Shown here: positions 25,751 through 35,348 of the stretch, piece by piece
Numbering within the stretch: the stretch's first letter is position 1
Layout of the letters: each line of letters opens with the position of its first letter
NCBI RefSeq assembly: GCF_051235805.1
Contig: NZ_JBPNXV010000001.1
Span: 1,550,001 to 1,614,000 of the forward strand
Direction of reading: 5' to 3'
DNA length: 64,000 bases
Source: Pseudothermotoga_B sp051235805
GTDB taxonomy: Bacteria; Thermotogota; Thermotogae; Thermotogales; DSM-5069
Notes under the pieces: generated by a model
What the model saw: only the letters and a program-made list of their open reading frames with translations
What the model was told of the DNA's origin: nothing
The model's database searches: none
Position numbers and translations under genes: made by a program

Positions 25751-26668
25751 TCAGGTTTCGCTCACGAACTTTGGATCCAAGGCATCACGCAGTCCGTCAC
25801 CAAGAAAGTTAACGCTCAGCACCGTTATGAAGATCATGAACCCTGGAAAGAAAACAAGCCACCACGGTACAACTGAGGAATGACCCGTCGAGAGTATGTA
25901 GTTCATCGATCTCTGAAGCATGTTACCCCAGGAAGGCGTTGGTGGTTGTATGCCAAGTCCAAGATAGCTTAAAGAAGATTCAGAAAGTATTGCATAAGAA
26001 AGATTGAGCGTTGCCGAGACGATCGTTATCGGCATCACGTTCGGGAGTATGTGCTTGAAGAGAATCTTTATTCTGCTTGTACCAAGTACGCGCGCAGCCA
26101 TCACGTAATCGCTCTCTCTCAAAGACAGAACAACTCCCCTCACCAACCTTGAAACACCCATCCATCCGAAGACCGAAAGAACAAGAATTGTGTTTGTCAA
26201 GCCAGAACCAAAGACCATCGTCAGTATGAGCAGAACAGGAAAGAGTGGTACAGAAAGCATAACATCGACAAATCTCATGAGCAATCTGTCAACTATTCCG
26301 CCAAAGTAACCAGAGAGTAAACCTATCAACAAGCCTATGCCTGTGGTGATCAAAGAAGAGACAAAGCCCACGAACAGAGATATCCTTCCACCGTACATGA
26401 GTCTTACCAACACGTCTCTGCCCAATTCATCGGTACCAAAAAGATGATGTTGTGAGAATGGCGGTGCAAAGATCGCCGTTAAGTCAAATTCATCGTATGT
26501 AGTTTTAACCAGAAAAGGTCCGACCAAACTGAAAATGGCAACGAGCAGCAACGTGACCAGCCCAACGAATGCCAACCGATGCTTCAAAAACCTCCTTCTA
26601 ACGAGTTGCCAGTAACTTCCGATCGGTATTACAGCGCTGTCTTGCAATTGTTCGTATTTCTTCTTCAC
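25751..26668 (-). CDS. oppC: Oligopeptide ABC transporter permease
   Basis: About 305 residues with an N-terminal OppC-type helix (RLAFVGLVTLLLVAIFSLVGPF), the second-permease FGTDELGRDVLVRLMYG signature and the BPD_transp_1 EAA-like loop (AARVLGTSRIKILFKHILPN). Six membrane helices are expected. GTG at 26668 is preferred over GTG 26677 because AGGTG lies 6 nt before it. Confidence 0.92.
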   Translation of the reverse strand: MKKKYEQLQDSAVIPIGSYWQLVRRRFLKHRLAFVGLVTLLLVAIFSLVGPFLVKTTYDEFDLTAIFAPPFSQHHLFGTDELGRDVLVRLMYGGRISLFVGFVSSLITTGIGLLIGLLSGYFGGIVDRLLMRFVDVMLSVPLFPVLLILTMVFGSGLTNTILVLSVFGWMGVSRLVRGVVLSLRESDYVMAARVLGTSRIKILFKHILPNVMPITIVSATLNLSYAILSESSLSYLGLGIQPPTPSWGNMLQRSMNYILSTGHSSVVPWWLVFFPGFMIFITVLSVNFLGDGLRDALDPKFVSET

Positions 26669-26680
26669 AAAAAACACCTG

Positions 26681-27667
26681 TTACACCGCCTTTGCACCGA
26701 GTCTGACTCTTGGATCGACAACAGTATAGAGTATGTCTGCCAAGAGGTTGGAGAACAGGGTAATCACTGTGATGAACATCAAGCAGTTTATAGCCAGATT
26801 GTAATCACTCGCTAAAACTGCTTCGTATATGAGCCTACCCATGCCGGGCCAGGAGAAGACAGTCTCGACTATCAGAGCACCGCCGAAGAAATACGGTATA
26901 TCCAACGCGATGATAGTTATGATGGGTATCATAGCGTTTCTCAGGGCATGCTTCAGTATGACTCTTCTTTCCTGAGCCCCCTTCGAATAAGCAGTTCTTA
27001 TGTAGTCTTGATCGAGCACCTCCAAAAGCGAGGTTCTTATGTACCTGACCCAGTACGCAACCTGAACCAATCCAAGGACTAAGGACGGTAGAATTAAATG
27101 CCGTACTCTGTCGGCGAAGATGTTCCAGCTACCTGTAATGCCATAGGTCTGCACACCCGAGATGGGAAACCAACCAAGCACAACAGAGAAGATTATTATC
27201 GCCATCAAGGCAAACCAAAAGGTGGGTAATGAGATACCCACAAAAGCAAGAACAGTGAAAAAGTAATCGAAGAAAGAATACTTCTTTACAGCTGAGTATA
27301 TGCCGATTGGAAAGGCTACAACCAATCCTATAAGCCATGCAGTGACCGTCAAAAGCAATGTGTTTGGCAACCTTTTAACGATTATTCCCAAAACAGGCTG
27401 TTTGTACATCGACGAAAAACCAAGATCGCCCTTCAGGAAATTTGCGAGCCAGAAAAAGTACCTGACTATCAGCGGATCGTCCAAATGGTAGTATTTTCTG
27501 AGTTCGGCAATCTTCACAGGATCTTTCAAAACGGCTCGAGGGTTTTCCAAACGGCTGTACAAAAGGGGATCTCCTGGCATTGCGTTGAGTATGGTGAATA
27601 TTATCAAAGATATCAGGAAGAATATGGGAATGAGCTCTATGAGTCGAACGATCAAGTATCTTTTCAA
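26681..27667 (-). CDS. oppB: Oligopeptide ABC transporter permease
   Basis: 328 residues, OppB type: N-terminal MKRYLIVRLIELIPIFFLIS, the GDP motif in AMPGDPL, and the EAA-like loop YIRTAYSKGAQERRVILKHALRN. It forms the membrane channel with OppC. TTG start at 27667 with AGGAGG 9 nt upstream. It directly follows the M14 peptidase gene by 12 nt. Confidence 0.92.
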   Translation of the reverse strand: MKRYLIVRLIELIPIFFLISLIIFTILNAMPGDPLLYSRLENPRAVLKDPVKIAELRKYYHLDDPLIVRYFFWLANFLKGDLGFSSMYKQPVLGIIVKRLPNTLLLTVTAWLIGLVVAFPIGIYSAVKKYSFFDYFFTVLAFVGISLPTFWFALMAIIIFSVVLGWFPISGVQTYGITGSWNIFADRVRHLILPSLVLGLVQVAYWVRYIRTSLLEVLDQDYIRTAYSKGAQERRVILKHALRNAMIPIITIIALDIPYFFGGALIVETVFSWPGMGRLIYEAVLASDYNLAINCLMFITVITLFSNLLADILYTVVDPRVRLGAKAV

Positions 27668-27679
27668 AGAAATGACCTC

Positions 27680-29038
27680 CTAAGATCTCTGCACATAATC
27701 GGCTGTTATCAGTCCTGCGAGCAGTTGTATCGCCACAAGATCCTTTATGGGAATGGCTTTGTAGTTCAGATTCTTCTTTAGATATTCGATCTTCTTTTTG
27801 AAGTGATCGTTTAGTTTCTCTCTTGTTTCTTCAATTTGATTGTCTTGCCGTTTAGCCAAAATCTCACCGAGTAATCGTCTGAGCATTCCAAGTGACAGCG
27901 ACTGATAGAACTGCGTGACACACGTGTTGTCGAAGACCTCGGCAACTGTTGCCTTTCGTAAAAGCTCAGGATCTGTCTCTATCCAATTTCTCTCTGCCTC
28001 CAGGTACTTCGGCACCGTCTCAACGTAGTTTGCAAAGACCTCAAAGAAGGGAGAGTTCTCATCTGCAAACCTTCGACTTCTCTCAAAGATCTCTTGAATG
28101 ATCTTGGCATTCTCTGTGGAACTTTCCCACGCCATCATTCTGGCTTCCTTTCTTGTAATAGAACTCTGTGAAGAATCCTCAATCCTCGGATCGTAATAGT
28201 ACGGCACTTCACAGACCAAAGAAAAGGTGTTTGCAACGCGGCTTGCATACTCATCGGAGCTCGCTCCAGCCTTGATGATCTGCGCAGGATCGACTTTTGA
28301 ATTTTTCTCTAAATAGTCATATTCTTCAGTTATAGGAGTGAGTTTGTAGACAGCTTGTGAAAGCATTTTCAAATACGGTACCTCTGGTTCACCTAAGGCA
28401 AGCGGCACATTGAAGCTGTGAGGAATTTGGTGAAAATCTTTGTAAAGCTGTGGTGAGTTTTCACTGATATAGTAATAAACACCTCCAAAACCTGCATTGT
28501 GAAGAGAATACATGAAGGCAGGTTTTTGCTCTTCGATTATTTTCATCAGAACCTGCGTCTCTGGCAGTGGATCGTGAAAGTGGAGCGTCTTGTAATCTAC
28601 CGGAAAGGTCCATTCCACCTGCTTGAATCCTGGTGGTCTGTAGAAATTGGTTGCATAAGATTCTATCGACTGCGGATTTGAAAACCATCCTTCGTTCAAC
28701 TTAGTACCATCAGGATCGATGACCTTTATCAGATACCATGTGTAATCAAAATGAGATCTCAGGGCTTCGTTTTCGGCAAGTTCTTGGGCAAGAAAATCCA
28801 GCATCATTGCCCCTATTGGTTCGTTCGGATGTGGACAACCGAAGAGTAAAGCACTTTTAGAACCATTACCAATCTGAATGACCTTTATCGGATGACCTTT
28901 TCTTGACTTTCCCATCTGGTAAACCTTCACGATCTTAGGATATTTCTTCGCAAGATGATCTGTTCTTTCGTCAAATTCGTCAACATAGAAAAATCTTTGG
29001 TAATTGGGGATCTTCTCGATCAAAGTGTGAAAATCCAT
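27680..29038 (-). CDS. M14-family zinc carboxypeptidase
   Basis: 452 residues without a signal peptide, so cytoplasmic. The zinc motif HPNE (HxxE, about 71-74) in FGCPHPNEPIG and the third ligand His in YSLHNAGF (about 178) are present; a Glu in CEVPYY near 278 is the likely catalytic base. The C-terminal 150 residues are helical and not part of the catalytic fold. It lies inside the opp operon between the binding protein and the permeases, so it probably trims imported peptides. M14 members include gamma-D-Glu-Dap carboxypeptidases, fitting a peptidoglycan-peptide role, but substrate is unproven. Confidence 0.85.
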   Translation of the reverse strand: MDFHTLIEKIPNYQRFFYVDEFDERTDHLAKKYPKIVKVYQMGKSRKGHPIKVIQIGNGSKSALLFGCPHPNEPIGAMMLDFLAQELAENEALRSHFDYTWYLIKVIDPDGTKLNEGWFSNPQSIESYATNFYRPPGFKQVEWTFPVDYKTLHFHDPLPETQVLMKIIEEQKPAFMYSLHNAGFGGVYYYISENSPQLYKDFHQIPHSFNVPLALGEPEVPYLKMLSQAVYKLTPITEEYDYLEKNSKVDPAQIIKAGASSDEYASRVANTFSLVCEVPYYYDPRIEDSSQSSITRKEARMMAWESSTENAKIIQEIFERSRRFADENSPFFEVFANYVETVPKYLEAERNWIETDPELLRKATVAEVFDNTCVTQFYQSLSLGMLRRLLGEILAKRQDNQIEETREKLNDHFKKKIEYLKKNLNYKAIPIKDLVAIQLLAGLITADYVQRS

Positions 29039-29055
29039 CTTATGCCTCCTTGCTG

Positions 29056-29081
29056 AAAAAAGCTGGGGGAATACCCCCAGC
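29056..29081 (-). terminator. Intra-operon terminator after the Opp binding protein
   Basis: Perfect 8-bp stem (GCTGGGGG / CCCCCAGC) with a 4-nt loop followed by TTTTTT on the minus strand, 2 nt after the stop of the binding-protein gene. It probably attenuates downstream expression so that the binding protein is made in excess. Confidence 0.85.
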
Positions 29082-29083
29082 CT

Positions 29084-31177
29084 TCATCGTTTCTCTGTGT
29101 CTATGTACCAGTTGTAGATGATCCAACCAAGCCCACTGTCATAAGTGGAGTTGAAGCTCTTTATGTACTTTTTCGCAAAATGCGGAGTTGGATCGGAGAT
29201 CAACGGCAGTACTGGAAGATCGTTCGTCCACAGAGCAAAATGCTCTTTGTAGAGCTGAACTCTTTTTGCATAGTCTATCTCTGTTGCCATCTTGGCGAGT
29301 ATCTCGTCGTTCTTAGGATTGGACCAACCTGTGTAGTTGGTTCCACCCCAGTTGTTTGCTTCTGACGGTATCATGTCACTGCCCCAGTAGTTCAAGGCTT
29401 CATCGCTCACTCCATAACCCCAACCTGTCAACCAGGCATCGAACTTACCCATGGGTGCTTCGTCCCAGATCACGAGAGCCGGCTTGAGCTCTATTTTCAC
29501 AGAAATACCTACCTTCTTGAGCATACCTTGAATCAACTGTGTCATCAGTTCGTTTTGGCTGGAACCTGCTCCAGCTATCAGTGTGAATTCAAAGATCTTG
29601 CCATCTTTTTCTAACACACCCTGCTTGTTCTTCTTCCATCCGGCTTGTGCGAGCAACTCTTCAGCCTTCTTTGGATCGTATGGATATCTCTTTATGTGCT
29701 CACCTTTGAGAGCGTCTCTCATCATGTGAACCTCTGTGATCCAGGTATCAACGACCTGACCCTTTCCAAAGAAGACCACGTTGTTGATCTGTTGCCTGTC
29801 GATTGCGTACAAAATGGCTTGTCTTACCCTGATATCAGAGAAGATTGGGTGAGGTTTTGAAAGATCTTGCGGATCTCTGAAGTTCAGATCGAGTGTCCAC
29901 TCTGCCACGTTTGGAGTGAAATACACGTTGAACAGATCGCCTTTATCTTTTTGAAGTTGCAAACTCTGTTTAAGGTCAAGTGTGTACCTGCCAAAATCTA
30001 TTTCGCCCTTCAAAACAGAAGCAAACACAACATCGCTGTCTGGAATTATTCGCATCACTATTTGATCGATGTTGGGACGCCCCATGTAGTATCCATCAAA
30101 AGCCTCAAGAACAATGTATTGCCCTTCGACGTATTCTTTGAATTTGTAGGGACCTGTCATGACAGGGTTGAAGGTGACCTTCTGCACAAATTCGTCCCAC
30201 TTGCCTGTCTGCTTTGCCTCTTCGAAATCCTTTCTGAAGAGGTGCTCTGGCAACTGGAACCAACCGTAGTAGTATGCGTAGACGGAAGAACCAAGTTCAG
30301 CCCCTGGTGCTGGGTTTGGAAGATGAATCGTGAAGGTATAATCATCGATCACATCAACGCGATCAACCATTCTTTCAAAGTAGTTCGATGTCACAGGGGC
30401 TTCAGAGACCATAACTTCCCACTGGAACTTCGCGTCACGAGCCGTTACAGGAAAGCCGTCGTGCCACTTCATACCCTTGCGCAGTTCGAAGGTTATACTC
30501 ATCGAACCATCTGAGTTGATCTTCACAAGACCGTTCTCCAAAGAAGGCATTCTCTTGATCATTCTTGGGTGATAAAAACCGTTGTCGTCGGTACCTGTGT
30601 AGCCATCACCGATGATGTTGCAGATCGTCCAAGTTAATCCCGCTGAGGTGAACAGTGTGTTGAATCCTTTTGGATCGGCACCAACGGCTGTTACGATCGT
30701 ACCACCGCGCTTTGGTGGATAAAGTGCCATGTAAAGAGATCGTGCTGCTTCAGATTTTGTGATTGGAGAAAGTGGTTCAAGCAAATGACCGTAGCGGTAG
30801 TCTAACAACTGCCTGTCACTCCTGAAAGCCAATGTGAAGGCACCGACCGCCTCTTTTGGAACTCTATCTTCATCATTTGCAAGTGTGCAGATTTCTGTGA
30901 ATTTCGCAGCTTCTCCTTCAAGACCAAGTACCTTTACCAAGATCATGATGAAATCTTTGCGCAGTACAGGATCTGAACCCTTCTTCACCAAAGATTCTTT
31001 CCCTGGAAATGCCTTTGCGACCGCTGAATAAAACTCATCGTAACTCAGAACTGAATCGTCGATGGTTTTCAAGATGCCAAGCTTTTGAATGACTGGAGCT
31101 GCTTCATCAAGACTGATCTGCGAAAAACTGAGGATTACCAATGAGGTGAGAATTAGAACAACCAAAGATCTTTTCAT
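29084..31177 (-). CDS. Oligopeptide ABC transporter substrate-binding protein with SLH-like N-terminus
   Basis: About 697 residues. A Sec signal (about 1-20) is followed by about 130 residues resembling S-layer-homology repeats (AAPVIQKLGILKT...; ITKSEAARSLYMALYP), then a family 5 binding protein beginning at RGGTIVTAVGADPKGFNTLF. The usual length for this family is about 530-560, so the extension is a real addition. It may anchor the protein to the envelope. ATG 31177 is favoured with GGGAG 7 nt upstream. First gene of the operon, behind a strong promoter. Confidence 0.9.
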   Translation of the reverse strand: MKRSLVVLILTSLVILSFSQISLDEAAPVIQKLGILKTIDDSVLSYDEFYSAVAKAFPGKESLVKKGSDPVLRKDFIMILVKVLGLEGEAAKFTEICTLANDEDRVPKEAVGAFTLAFRSDRQLLDYRYGHLLEPLSPITKSEAARSLYMALYPPKRGGTIVTAVGADPKGFNTLFTSAGLTWTICNIIGDGYTGTDDNGFYHPRMIKRMPSLENGLVKINSDGSMSITFELRKGMKWHDGFPVTARDAKFQWEVMVSEAPVTSNYFERMVDRVDVIDDYTFTIHLPNPAPGAELGSSVYAYYYGWFQLPEHLFRKDFEEAKQTGKWDEFVQKVTFNPVMTGPYKFKEYVEGQYIVLEAFDGYYMGRPNIDQIVMRIIPDSDVVFASVLKGEIDFGRYTLDLKQSLQLQKDKGDLFNVYFTPNVAEWTLDLNFRDPQDLSKPHPIFSDIRVRQAILYAIDRQQINNVVFFGKGQVVDTWITEVHMMRDALKGEHIKRYPYDPKKAEELLAQAGWKKNKQGVLEKDGKIFEFTLIAGAGSSQNELMTQLIQGMLKKVGISVKIELKPALVIWDEAPMGKFDAWLTGWGYGVSDEALNYWGSDMIPSEANNWGGTNYTGWSNPKNDEILAKMATEIDYAKRVQLYKEHFALWTNDLPVLPLISDPTPHFAKKYIKSFNSTYDSGLGWIIYNWYIDTEKR

Positions 31178-31202
31178 CGACATACTCCCTTTGTTTAGGT
31201 AA

Positions 31203-31231
31203 ATTATATATGATCTGGTCCCTCTGGTCAA
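31203..31231 (-). promoter_or_regulatory. Sigma-A-like promoter of the opp operon
   Basis: Minus strand TTGACC (31226-31231), 17-bp spacer, TATAAT (31203-31208). Its -35 region overlaps the putative divergent promoter of the helicase gene. Confidence 0.75.
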
Positions 31232-31252
31232 TGCTTCAAATAGTGTTAATAT
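31225..31252 (+). promoter_or_regulatory. Putative promoter giving a leaderless PIF1 transcript
   Basis: TGGTCA (31225-31230), 16-bp spacer, TAATAT (31247-31252). The -10 ends 6 bp before the ATG at 31259, and no Shine-Dalgarno precedes that ATG. Each box matches the consensus at 4 of 6 positions. Confidence 0.35.
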
Positions 31253-31258
31253 AAAAGT

Positions 31259-32794
31259 ATGCAAAAGATAGAACTGAACGAAGAGTTTCTGAATGCATTG
31301 AAACTGATGGAAGATTCAAACAAGAACATTTTCATAACGGGCAGAGCTGGGACTGGAAAATCAACTCTGCTCAAGTATTTCCGTGAGAAGACAAAGAAAA
31401 GAATAGTCGTGCTCGCTCCGACTGGTGTCGCTGCTTTGAATGTGAATGGCGAGACGATTCACTCTTTCTTTGGTTTCAAGCCTGATATTACACTCGAGAA
31501 AGTTCAATCAGCAGACGAGGAGATCTACAAACATATAGATGCAGTGGTGATAGATGAAATTTCCATGGTGAGGGCTGATCTGTTTGACTGCATTGACAGA
31601 TTCTTGCGGCTCAACGCCAGATACAAAGATAAACCCTTCGGTGGTGTTCAGATGATCTTGATAGGTGATCTTTATCAACTTCCACCGGTGGTTAAGCAGA
31701 AGGAAAAGGAGTTGTTCACAGAACGTTACGAGAGTAAGTACTTTTTCGATTCAGATGCATTCAGAGGTGTTGAATGGGAATTCATTGAGCTGAAGAAGAT
31801 ATACAGACAAGAAGACCAGCGGTTCATAAGAATCTTGAACGAGATCAGAAACAACACAGTCAGTGATGAAAGCCTTTCAATCTTGAACAGTCGTGTTGGT
31901 GCTCGGTTGGGCAGAGGTGGTTACACCGTCTGTTTGACAGCTCACAACGAGACCGCAAGGAAGATAAACGAGCAGAGGCTCAGTGAATTGAATGGACGAC
32001 TCTACATATTCCATGCACAGATCGTTGGCAATTTCGATGAAGATTCCTTTCCCGCAGATTACAAGCTCCTTGTGAAAAAGGGTGCTCAGATCATGATGCT
32101 CAACAACGATGCCGATGGGCGATGGGTCAACGGCACTGTCGGCAAAGTCACTGGTGTTCAGCTCAGTGAAGATGGTTATCACATCTTGGTTCAATTTCCC
32201 GATCAGAGAATCGAGGAAGTAACACCTCATGAATGGGATATCTTCCACTACAGTTATAACAGAAGAAAAAGACAGATAGAAACAAAGATCGTTGGTTCTT
32301 TCAAACAGTACCCGTTGAAACTCGCATGGGCAGTCACCATTCACAAGAGTCAGGGCAAGACTTTCGACAACGTGATAATAGACCTTTCAAAGAGGCTTTT
32401 CGCCCCAGGACAGCTGTACGTAGCCTTGAGCAGATGCAGATCTTTGGATGGCATTTCGTTAACACAAGAGGTGAGAAGATCAGATGTCATGGTCGACAGG
32501 AGGATCGTCTATTTTCTCAGCAGTTTCCAGCAACGGTGTTGGCACAAGCAGATACCCTTGAGTGCTAAGCTGAAGCTGATTGATGAAGCGATGAAAGAGA
32601 AAAAGTACATAAGAATAGTCTATCTGGATCGTAATAATCAAACCACAGGTAGAGTAGTCAAACCTGTAGAGATTGGTGAGTTTTCATTCCAAGGTAAGAG
32701 CTTTCATGGGCTTCGCGCCTATTGTCTTGAGAGAAAGGAAATGAGAACCTTCAGGACAGACAGGATTTTGAGTGTTGAAAAGGTTCAAGATTAA
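31259..32794 (+). CDS. PIF1-family DNA helicase with C-terminal WYL domain
   Basis: 511 residues. Superfamily 1B helicase motifs: Walker A GRAGTGKST (about 27-35), motif Ia LAPTGVAAL, motif II DEISM, motif III GDLYQLPPV, and the late motifs AVTIHKSQGKTFD and YVALSRC. Residues from about 435 to the end match a WYL domain (LDRNNQTTGRVVKP). A PIF1 with this fusion is known from Thermotoga elfii, where the WYL part binds single-stranded DNA. It is a 5'-3' helicase for G-quadruplexes, R-loops or replication barriers. Monocistronic or co-transcribed with the ureohydrolase gene 12 nt downstream. Confidence 0.93.
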   Translation: MQKIELNEEFLNALKLMEDSNKNIFITGRAGTGKSTLLKYFREKTKKRIVVLAPTGVAALNVNGETIHSFFGFKPDITLEKVQSADEEIYKHIDAVVIDEISMVRADLFDCIDRFLRLNARYKDKPFGGVQMILIGDLYQLPPVVKQKEKELFTERYESKYFFDSDAFRGVEWEFIELKKIYRQEDQRFIRILNEIRNNTVSDESLSILNSRVGARLGRGGYTVCLTAHNETARKINEQRLSELNGRLYIFHAQIVGNFDEDSFPADYKLLVKKGAQIMMLNNDADGRWVNGTVGKVTGVQLSEDGYHILVQFPDQRIEEVTPHEWDIFHYSYNRRKRQIETKIVGSFKQYPLKLAWAVTIHKSQGKTFDNVIIDLSKRLFAPGQLYVALSRCRSLDGISLTQEVRRSDVMVDRRIVYFLSSFQQRCWHKQIPLSAKLKLIDEAMKEKKYIRIVYLDRNNQTTGRVVKPVEIGEFSFQGKSFHGLRAYCLERKEMRTFRTDRILSVEKVQD

Positions 32795-32806
32795 GGAGGT
32801 TTTGTG

Positions 32807-33670
32807 ATGAAGACGAAAGTACAATTTTTGAATCAATGCAACTTTCTCAGGTCAAAAGAGAACTATGAAGAGAGTAAGGTTGTCATTGTTGGAGCACCTT
32901 TGGATCAAACGACAAGCTTTAGACCTGGCACGAGAATCGGACCAAGGAGGATCAGAGAACTGTCCTACGGATTAGAAGACTATAGCCCATATTTGGATGA
33001 TTCTCTGAATGAAAAGAATTTCTACGATCTTGGAGACATCGAACTACCCTTTGGCAATTTGAACAAGAGCCTTGAAATGATCGAACAAACAGCACAGCAG
33101 ATCCTCGAAGATGGTAAGATCCCATTTTTCATCGGCGGAGAACATTTGATCACTTATCCTGTGATCAAACAGGTAGTCTCCAAGTACCCAAAATTGAAGG
33201 TTCTTCATTTCGACGCTCACGCAGATCTAAGAGACAGTTTCTTCGGTGAAAGGCTCTCTCATGCTACCGTACTCAGGCGAGTCTGCGAATGCATTGAGGA
33301 TAAGCATCTGTATCAATTTGGTATTAGATCTGGGGTGAAAGAGGAGTTCGATTTTGCCAAAGATCATGCGAACACCTTCTTGATCGATGTTAAGGAACCT
33401 TTTCTGAAGGTCTTGGAAGAACTAAAAAGCTTCCCAATCTACATAACCTTCGACATCGATGTGATAGACCCAGCCTATGCACCAGGAACAGGCACCCAAG
33501 AACCTGGAGGCTGCACCTCGAAGGAGGTCTTTGAGATCATAAAGACCTTCAGAGAACTCGAGATAGTTGGGTTTGATCTTGTCGAAGTTTCACCGCCATT
33601 AGATTTCTCCGAAAGAACATCTCTTCTTGCGGCGAAGATCATTAGAGAACTGTTGATCTGTATCGCTTGA
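32807..33670 (+). CDS. speB: Arginase-family ureohydrolase, probably agmatinase
   Basis: 287 residues with the binuclear manganese motifs: GGEHL (about 107-111), HFDAHADLR (about 131-139) and TFDIDVIDPAYAPGT (about 211-225). Agmatinase hydrolyses agmatine to putrescine and urea in polyamine synthesis; formiminoglutamase or arginase cannot be ruled out by motif alone. AGGAGG lies 7 nt before ATG 32807. It ends 14 bp from the convergent D-aminoacylase gene. Confidence 0.85.
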   Translation: MKTKVQFLNQCNFLRSKENYEESKVVIVGAPLDQTTSFRPGTRIGPRRIRELSYGLEDYSPYLDDSLNEKNFYDLGDIELPFGNLNKSLEMIEQTAQQILEDGKIPFFIGGEHLITYPVIKQVVSKYPKLKVLHFDAHADLRDSFFGERLSHATVLRRVCECIEDKHLYQFGIRSGVKEEFDFAKDHANTFLIDVKEPFLKVLEELKSFPIYITFDIDVIDPAYAPGTGTQEPGGCTSKEVFEIIKTFRELEIVGFDLVEVSPPLDFSERTSLLAAKIIRELLICIA

Positions 33671-33684
33671 CCTTCTTATTGATA

Positions 33685-35268
33685 TTATTTCTTTCTCAAC
33701 ACCTTGCCGGAACGGGCATTGGTGTGTTCTGAATCGTAGATTGTGATAGTTCCATTCACTATCACATGGATTATGCCTTGCGGATATCTCTTGGGATTGT
33801 CGTGGGTTGCGGTGTCTTGAATTTTATCAAAATCAAAGATCACGATATCAGCAAAGGCACCAGGTCGAATGATACCACGATCAAAAAGACCTATTCTTCT
33901 TGCCGGAAGATAAGTCATTTTGTGAACTGCATCTTCGAGCGAGAAGAGTTTGAGATCTTTCACATATCGAGTGATCACTCTTGGAAAGGTACCGAAATTC
34001 CTCGGATGAGGATGTCCATGGGAAAGTACACCTTCGACAGACAAAGCACTACCGTCTGAGCCAATCATAGAAAAGGAACTTTTGAGAACCTTCTTGACAT
34101 CCTCTTCATCCATTGCAAATCTCATCATGCCAACCTTTGCCCTTTCTTCGATTATCAAGTCGAAGGCTGCATCGAGCGGATCTTTGTTCAGCATTCTGGA
34201 TATTTCTGCGAGGCTCTTTCCCTGAAATCGCCTGTTCGATTCTGTGAAGGTATATGTGATGTACAGATTCTCGTAGCCACTCATCGCCTGTTGAACTGGG
34301 TCTATCTCTTCCTTGATTTTTTCTCTTGTTTTGGGGTCTTTGAGCCTTTCTAAGAGTCTCTCAACACCCCCTTCGTGAACCCAGTTTGGCAAGATTGCAT
34401 CCAGATCTGTCGCAGTGGCGGTGTAAGGATAGACATCACAAGTTACATCGACGCCTCTGTCTCTTGCACTTTTTATCATCTCGAGTGTCTTGTTGACCTT
34501 GCCAAAGTACTTTCTGCCACAAGCTTTGTGGTGAGAGATCTGTACTGGCACACCAGATTTTTCACCTATTTCAATCGATTCGGCAACCGATTCTTCTAAG
34601 TGCTCACTTTCACTTCTCATATGCGTTGTGTAGATCCCATTTCTTCTTGCCACAACTTTGCACAGCTCTATCAGTTCTTTGGTTTCTGCGAAGGAGCCGG
34701 GTGAGTATATCAAACCAGTGCTCATGCCAAAGGCTCCTTGTCTCATCGACCTGTCGAGCAGTTGTTTCATCTTAGAAAGTTCTTCTTCGGTGGGCTTTCT
34801 TCTTTCATAACCCATCACAGACTTTCTAATAGTACCGTGTCCAACCAATGTTGCGTAGTTTATTGAAGGTTTTGAACTTTCCAGAACCTGCAAATATTCT
34901 TCAACGCTCTGCCATCCTGCTTCGACACCATAGATCTCGAGATGTGTTCTTCTCGATTCTTCAAGCACAGAACCTATCAATGGAGCCAACGAATAACCAC
35001 AGTTCCCAACAACCTCAGTTGTCACACCCTGTCTTACCTTACTTTCACACCTGAAATCAACTATTGCTTGGAAATCCGAATGGCTGTGAATGTCTATGAA
35101 GCCTGGTGAGACAATCAACCCTTTGGCGTCTATTACCTTTTTTGCCTTGTATCTCTTCAGATTGCCCACCTTTGAGATCTTTTCTCCAACAACACCAACA
35201 TCACCATAGAACCAAGGATTGGATGTTCCGTCGACTATCATCCCGTTGAGAATCAACAAATCGAACAC
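33685..35268 (-). CDS. N-acyl-D-amino-acid deacylase (D-aminoacylase), amidohydrolase superfamily
   Basis: About 527 residues. Typical D-aminoacylase blocks are seen: ILNGMIVDGT at the N-terminus, the HxH metal site in GFIDIHSHSD, the metal-bridging Cys in VGNCGYS, HMRSES, ISHHKACG, and SDGSALSVEG (the aspartate). It releases free D-amino acids or opens N-acyl/cyclic D-amino acid derivatives. GTG 35268 is chosen because GGAG lies about 9 nt upstream, whereas the ATG at 35277 abuts that motif. Divergent from the gamma-glutamyl hydrolase gene, fitting a D-amino-acid catabolic neighbourhood. Confidence 0.9.
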   Translation of the reverse strand: MFDLLILNGMIVDGTSNPWFYGDVGVVGEKISKVGNLKRYKAKKVIDAKGLIVSPGFIDIHSHSDFQAIVDFRCESKVRQGVTTEVVGNCGYSLAPLIGSVLEESRRTHLEIYGVEAGWQSVEEYLQVLESSKPSINYATLVGHGTIRKSVMGYERRKPTEEELSKMKQLLDRSMRQGAFGMSTGLIYSPGSFAETKELIELCKVVARRNGIYTTHMRSESEHLEESVAESIEIGEKSGVPVQISHHKACGRKYFGKVNKTLEMIKSARDRGVDVTCDVYPYTATATDLDAILPNWVHEGGVERLLERLKDPKTREKIKEEIDPVQQAMSGYENLYITYTFTESNRRFQGKSLAEISRMLNKDPLDAAFDLIIEERAKVGMMRFAMDEEDVKKVLKSSFSMIGSDGSALSVEGVLSHGHPHPRNFGTFPRVITRYVKDLKLFSLEDAVHKMTYLPARRIGLFDRGIIRPGAFADIVIFDFDKIQDTATHDNPKRYPQGIIHVIVNGTITIYDSEHTNARSGKVLRKK

Positions 35269-35348
35269 ATAGATCATCTCCTTTTGTACTGTGTCAGTTT
35301 CGGCTTACAACATCTTAGTTTTGTGTATTAATTCATCTTGAGCGAAAG

